In this document: piece after piece, positions 63,023-64,000 of the stretch
Layout: the number at the start of each line of letters is the position of its first letter
How positions within the stretch are numbered: the stretch's first letter is position 1
Origin: Onchidella celtica
Lineage: Eukaryota; Mollusca; Gastropoda; Systellommatophora; Onchidiidae
Direction of reading: 5' to 3'
Length of the DNA: 64,000 bases
Assembly: GCA_963931925.1 (NCBI GenBank)
Contig: OZ007579.1
Location: 38,361,566 to 38,425,565 of the forward strand
Notes under the pieces: model-generated
The model's input: the letters and a program-made list of their open reading frames with translations, nothing else
Databases searched by the model: none
What the model was told of the DNA's origin: nothing
Program-made: the position numbers and the translations under genes

Positions 63023-64000
63023 TACAGGACGCCATGTTCGTTGATCTTACAGTACATGCAAAACGGCTGCGGGGTCAAAGTTCAATTCTAAACTCGTTCA
63101 ACCTGTATTACAATGGTAACTACGGCGTCTACACACAGGCCACACTCAAACGGGTTGGACAGACAGCAAAAGCAATGGAAAAAAAACTAAAACAAACAAT
63201 TAATAACAACATGCGTATGGAGCTTGGTACAAAGTTGAAATATGGCGAAAAAAAAAAAAAAAAGCATGCATTTTCTCACTGCTCTGCGTCAATATAAGAA
63301 ACTAAAAAAAATAAAAAATTCTGACTGTAACGTAGCTAGAGGGTGAAGCTGTAGGCAATTAAACCTTGGCGACTCCGCGATAAAAGATGAAATTTGGTAT
63401 AGTTCTAATCCAAGTGTAATTATTAATGTGATCTAGATCTAGGTATAGGCTGGGCTTGACACAAAAGAAAGATTGCAAGATTTATCTTGCCGGGGTTGGA
63501 TAGTGATAATAATAATTATAGTAATACTTATAAATTGAAACAGGAAGAAAATGATATTCTAAATGAATCTTTCATAAGTTCAAAAGGGAATTTTTTTTTT
63601 TTTAGAACCCATTTTTCTTTCAGAATTCATTGCAAAATTTGACTAATCTTTGCCACAACATAAGACTTGGACACTACAGCTTGTTTGTTTGCTTACACCG
63701 ACGAGTATGTATGTGCAGAGACGTTTCACCATTGGTGGGTTTACACTACGAGGCTCCGAGAAACCATTGTTAGCATGGAGCGGAAAGTAGGTCGCTGCGG
63801 TAAACAATACCTGTTTGTAAATTTCCACGGGGCGTAAGAACTTACAAACGGCTCTAAATAGTTTCAATCAGCCTAAAAATATGGACACACCCAAGTAAAC
63901 AGATGGGCTCACTATATATTTCATGAAGTCGGTCTCTTTCAATTCTTGTTACCGCAGCGACCTAGTTTCGAGATTTGGCGGGAGTGAGATCTCTCTATAA
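63023..64000. other. no gene seen; repeat fragment at 63430-63500
   Basis: 63430-63500 (ATCTAGATCTAGGTATAGGC, GCAAGATTTATCTTGCC) matches 16680-16790. Otherwise AT-rich and unassigned. Confidence 0.4.

Overview
This is eukaryotic, animal genomic DNA. It has split genes with GT-AG introns, a metazoan T-box transcription factor, an NXPE-type PC-esterase gene, AT-rich introns, very many microsatellites, tRNA-derived SINEs, LINE tails, MITEs and Helitron-like ends. The repeat landscape and the T-box gene suggest an invertebrate, most likely a mollusc such as a gastropod. The species assignment is inference, not something the sequence proves.

Layout. 1-3880 is repeat-rich upstream DNA. 3880-4152 is a possible promoter and noncoding first exon. 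7313-48432 (+) is a complete T-box gene of the T-brain/Eomes/Tbr1 type. It has seven coding positions (7313-8514, 24873-25027, 37240-37355, 38175-38315, 41779-41840 or 40040-40098, 45882-46145, 46470-48432). All splice phases join, and they give a protein of about 1300 residues with the T-domain at roughly residues 371-560. Introns 1 (16.4 kb) and 2 (12.2 kb) hold most of the mobile DNA, including a 2.8-kb 18-bp minisatellite that begins just after the exon 1 donor. 48433-59219 is intergenic and contains SINEs, LINE tails, MITEs, a 58-bp tandem array and a 1.3-kb AAGAAC/AAGAAG array. 59220-62171 (-) holds the last three exons of a convergent NXPE-family gene, which may continue to the right.

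Most important observation. The T-box gene carries two alternative versions of the exon that encodes the C-terminal DNA-contacting end of the T-domain. One (41779-41840) is of normal Tbr type. The other (40040-40098) is diverged, with a Brachyury-like KIKYNP signature and substitutions at the two usual Phe positions. Both start in phase 0 and end in phase 2 with consensus splice sites. Using both creates an immediate TAA at the junction, and skipping both shifts frame to an early stop. The arrangement therefore behaves like a frame-enforced switch between two DNA-binding variants.

The rest is mostly transposon biology: a SINE family with perfect target duplications, swapped tails and an 11-copy tail-derived satellite; nested MITEs; candidate THAP-containing short elements with terminal inverted repeats; and arrays of foldback elements joined at TTAA.
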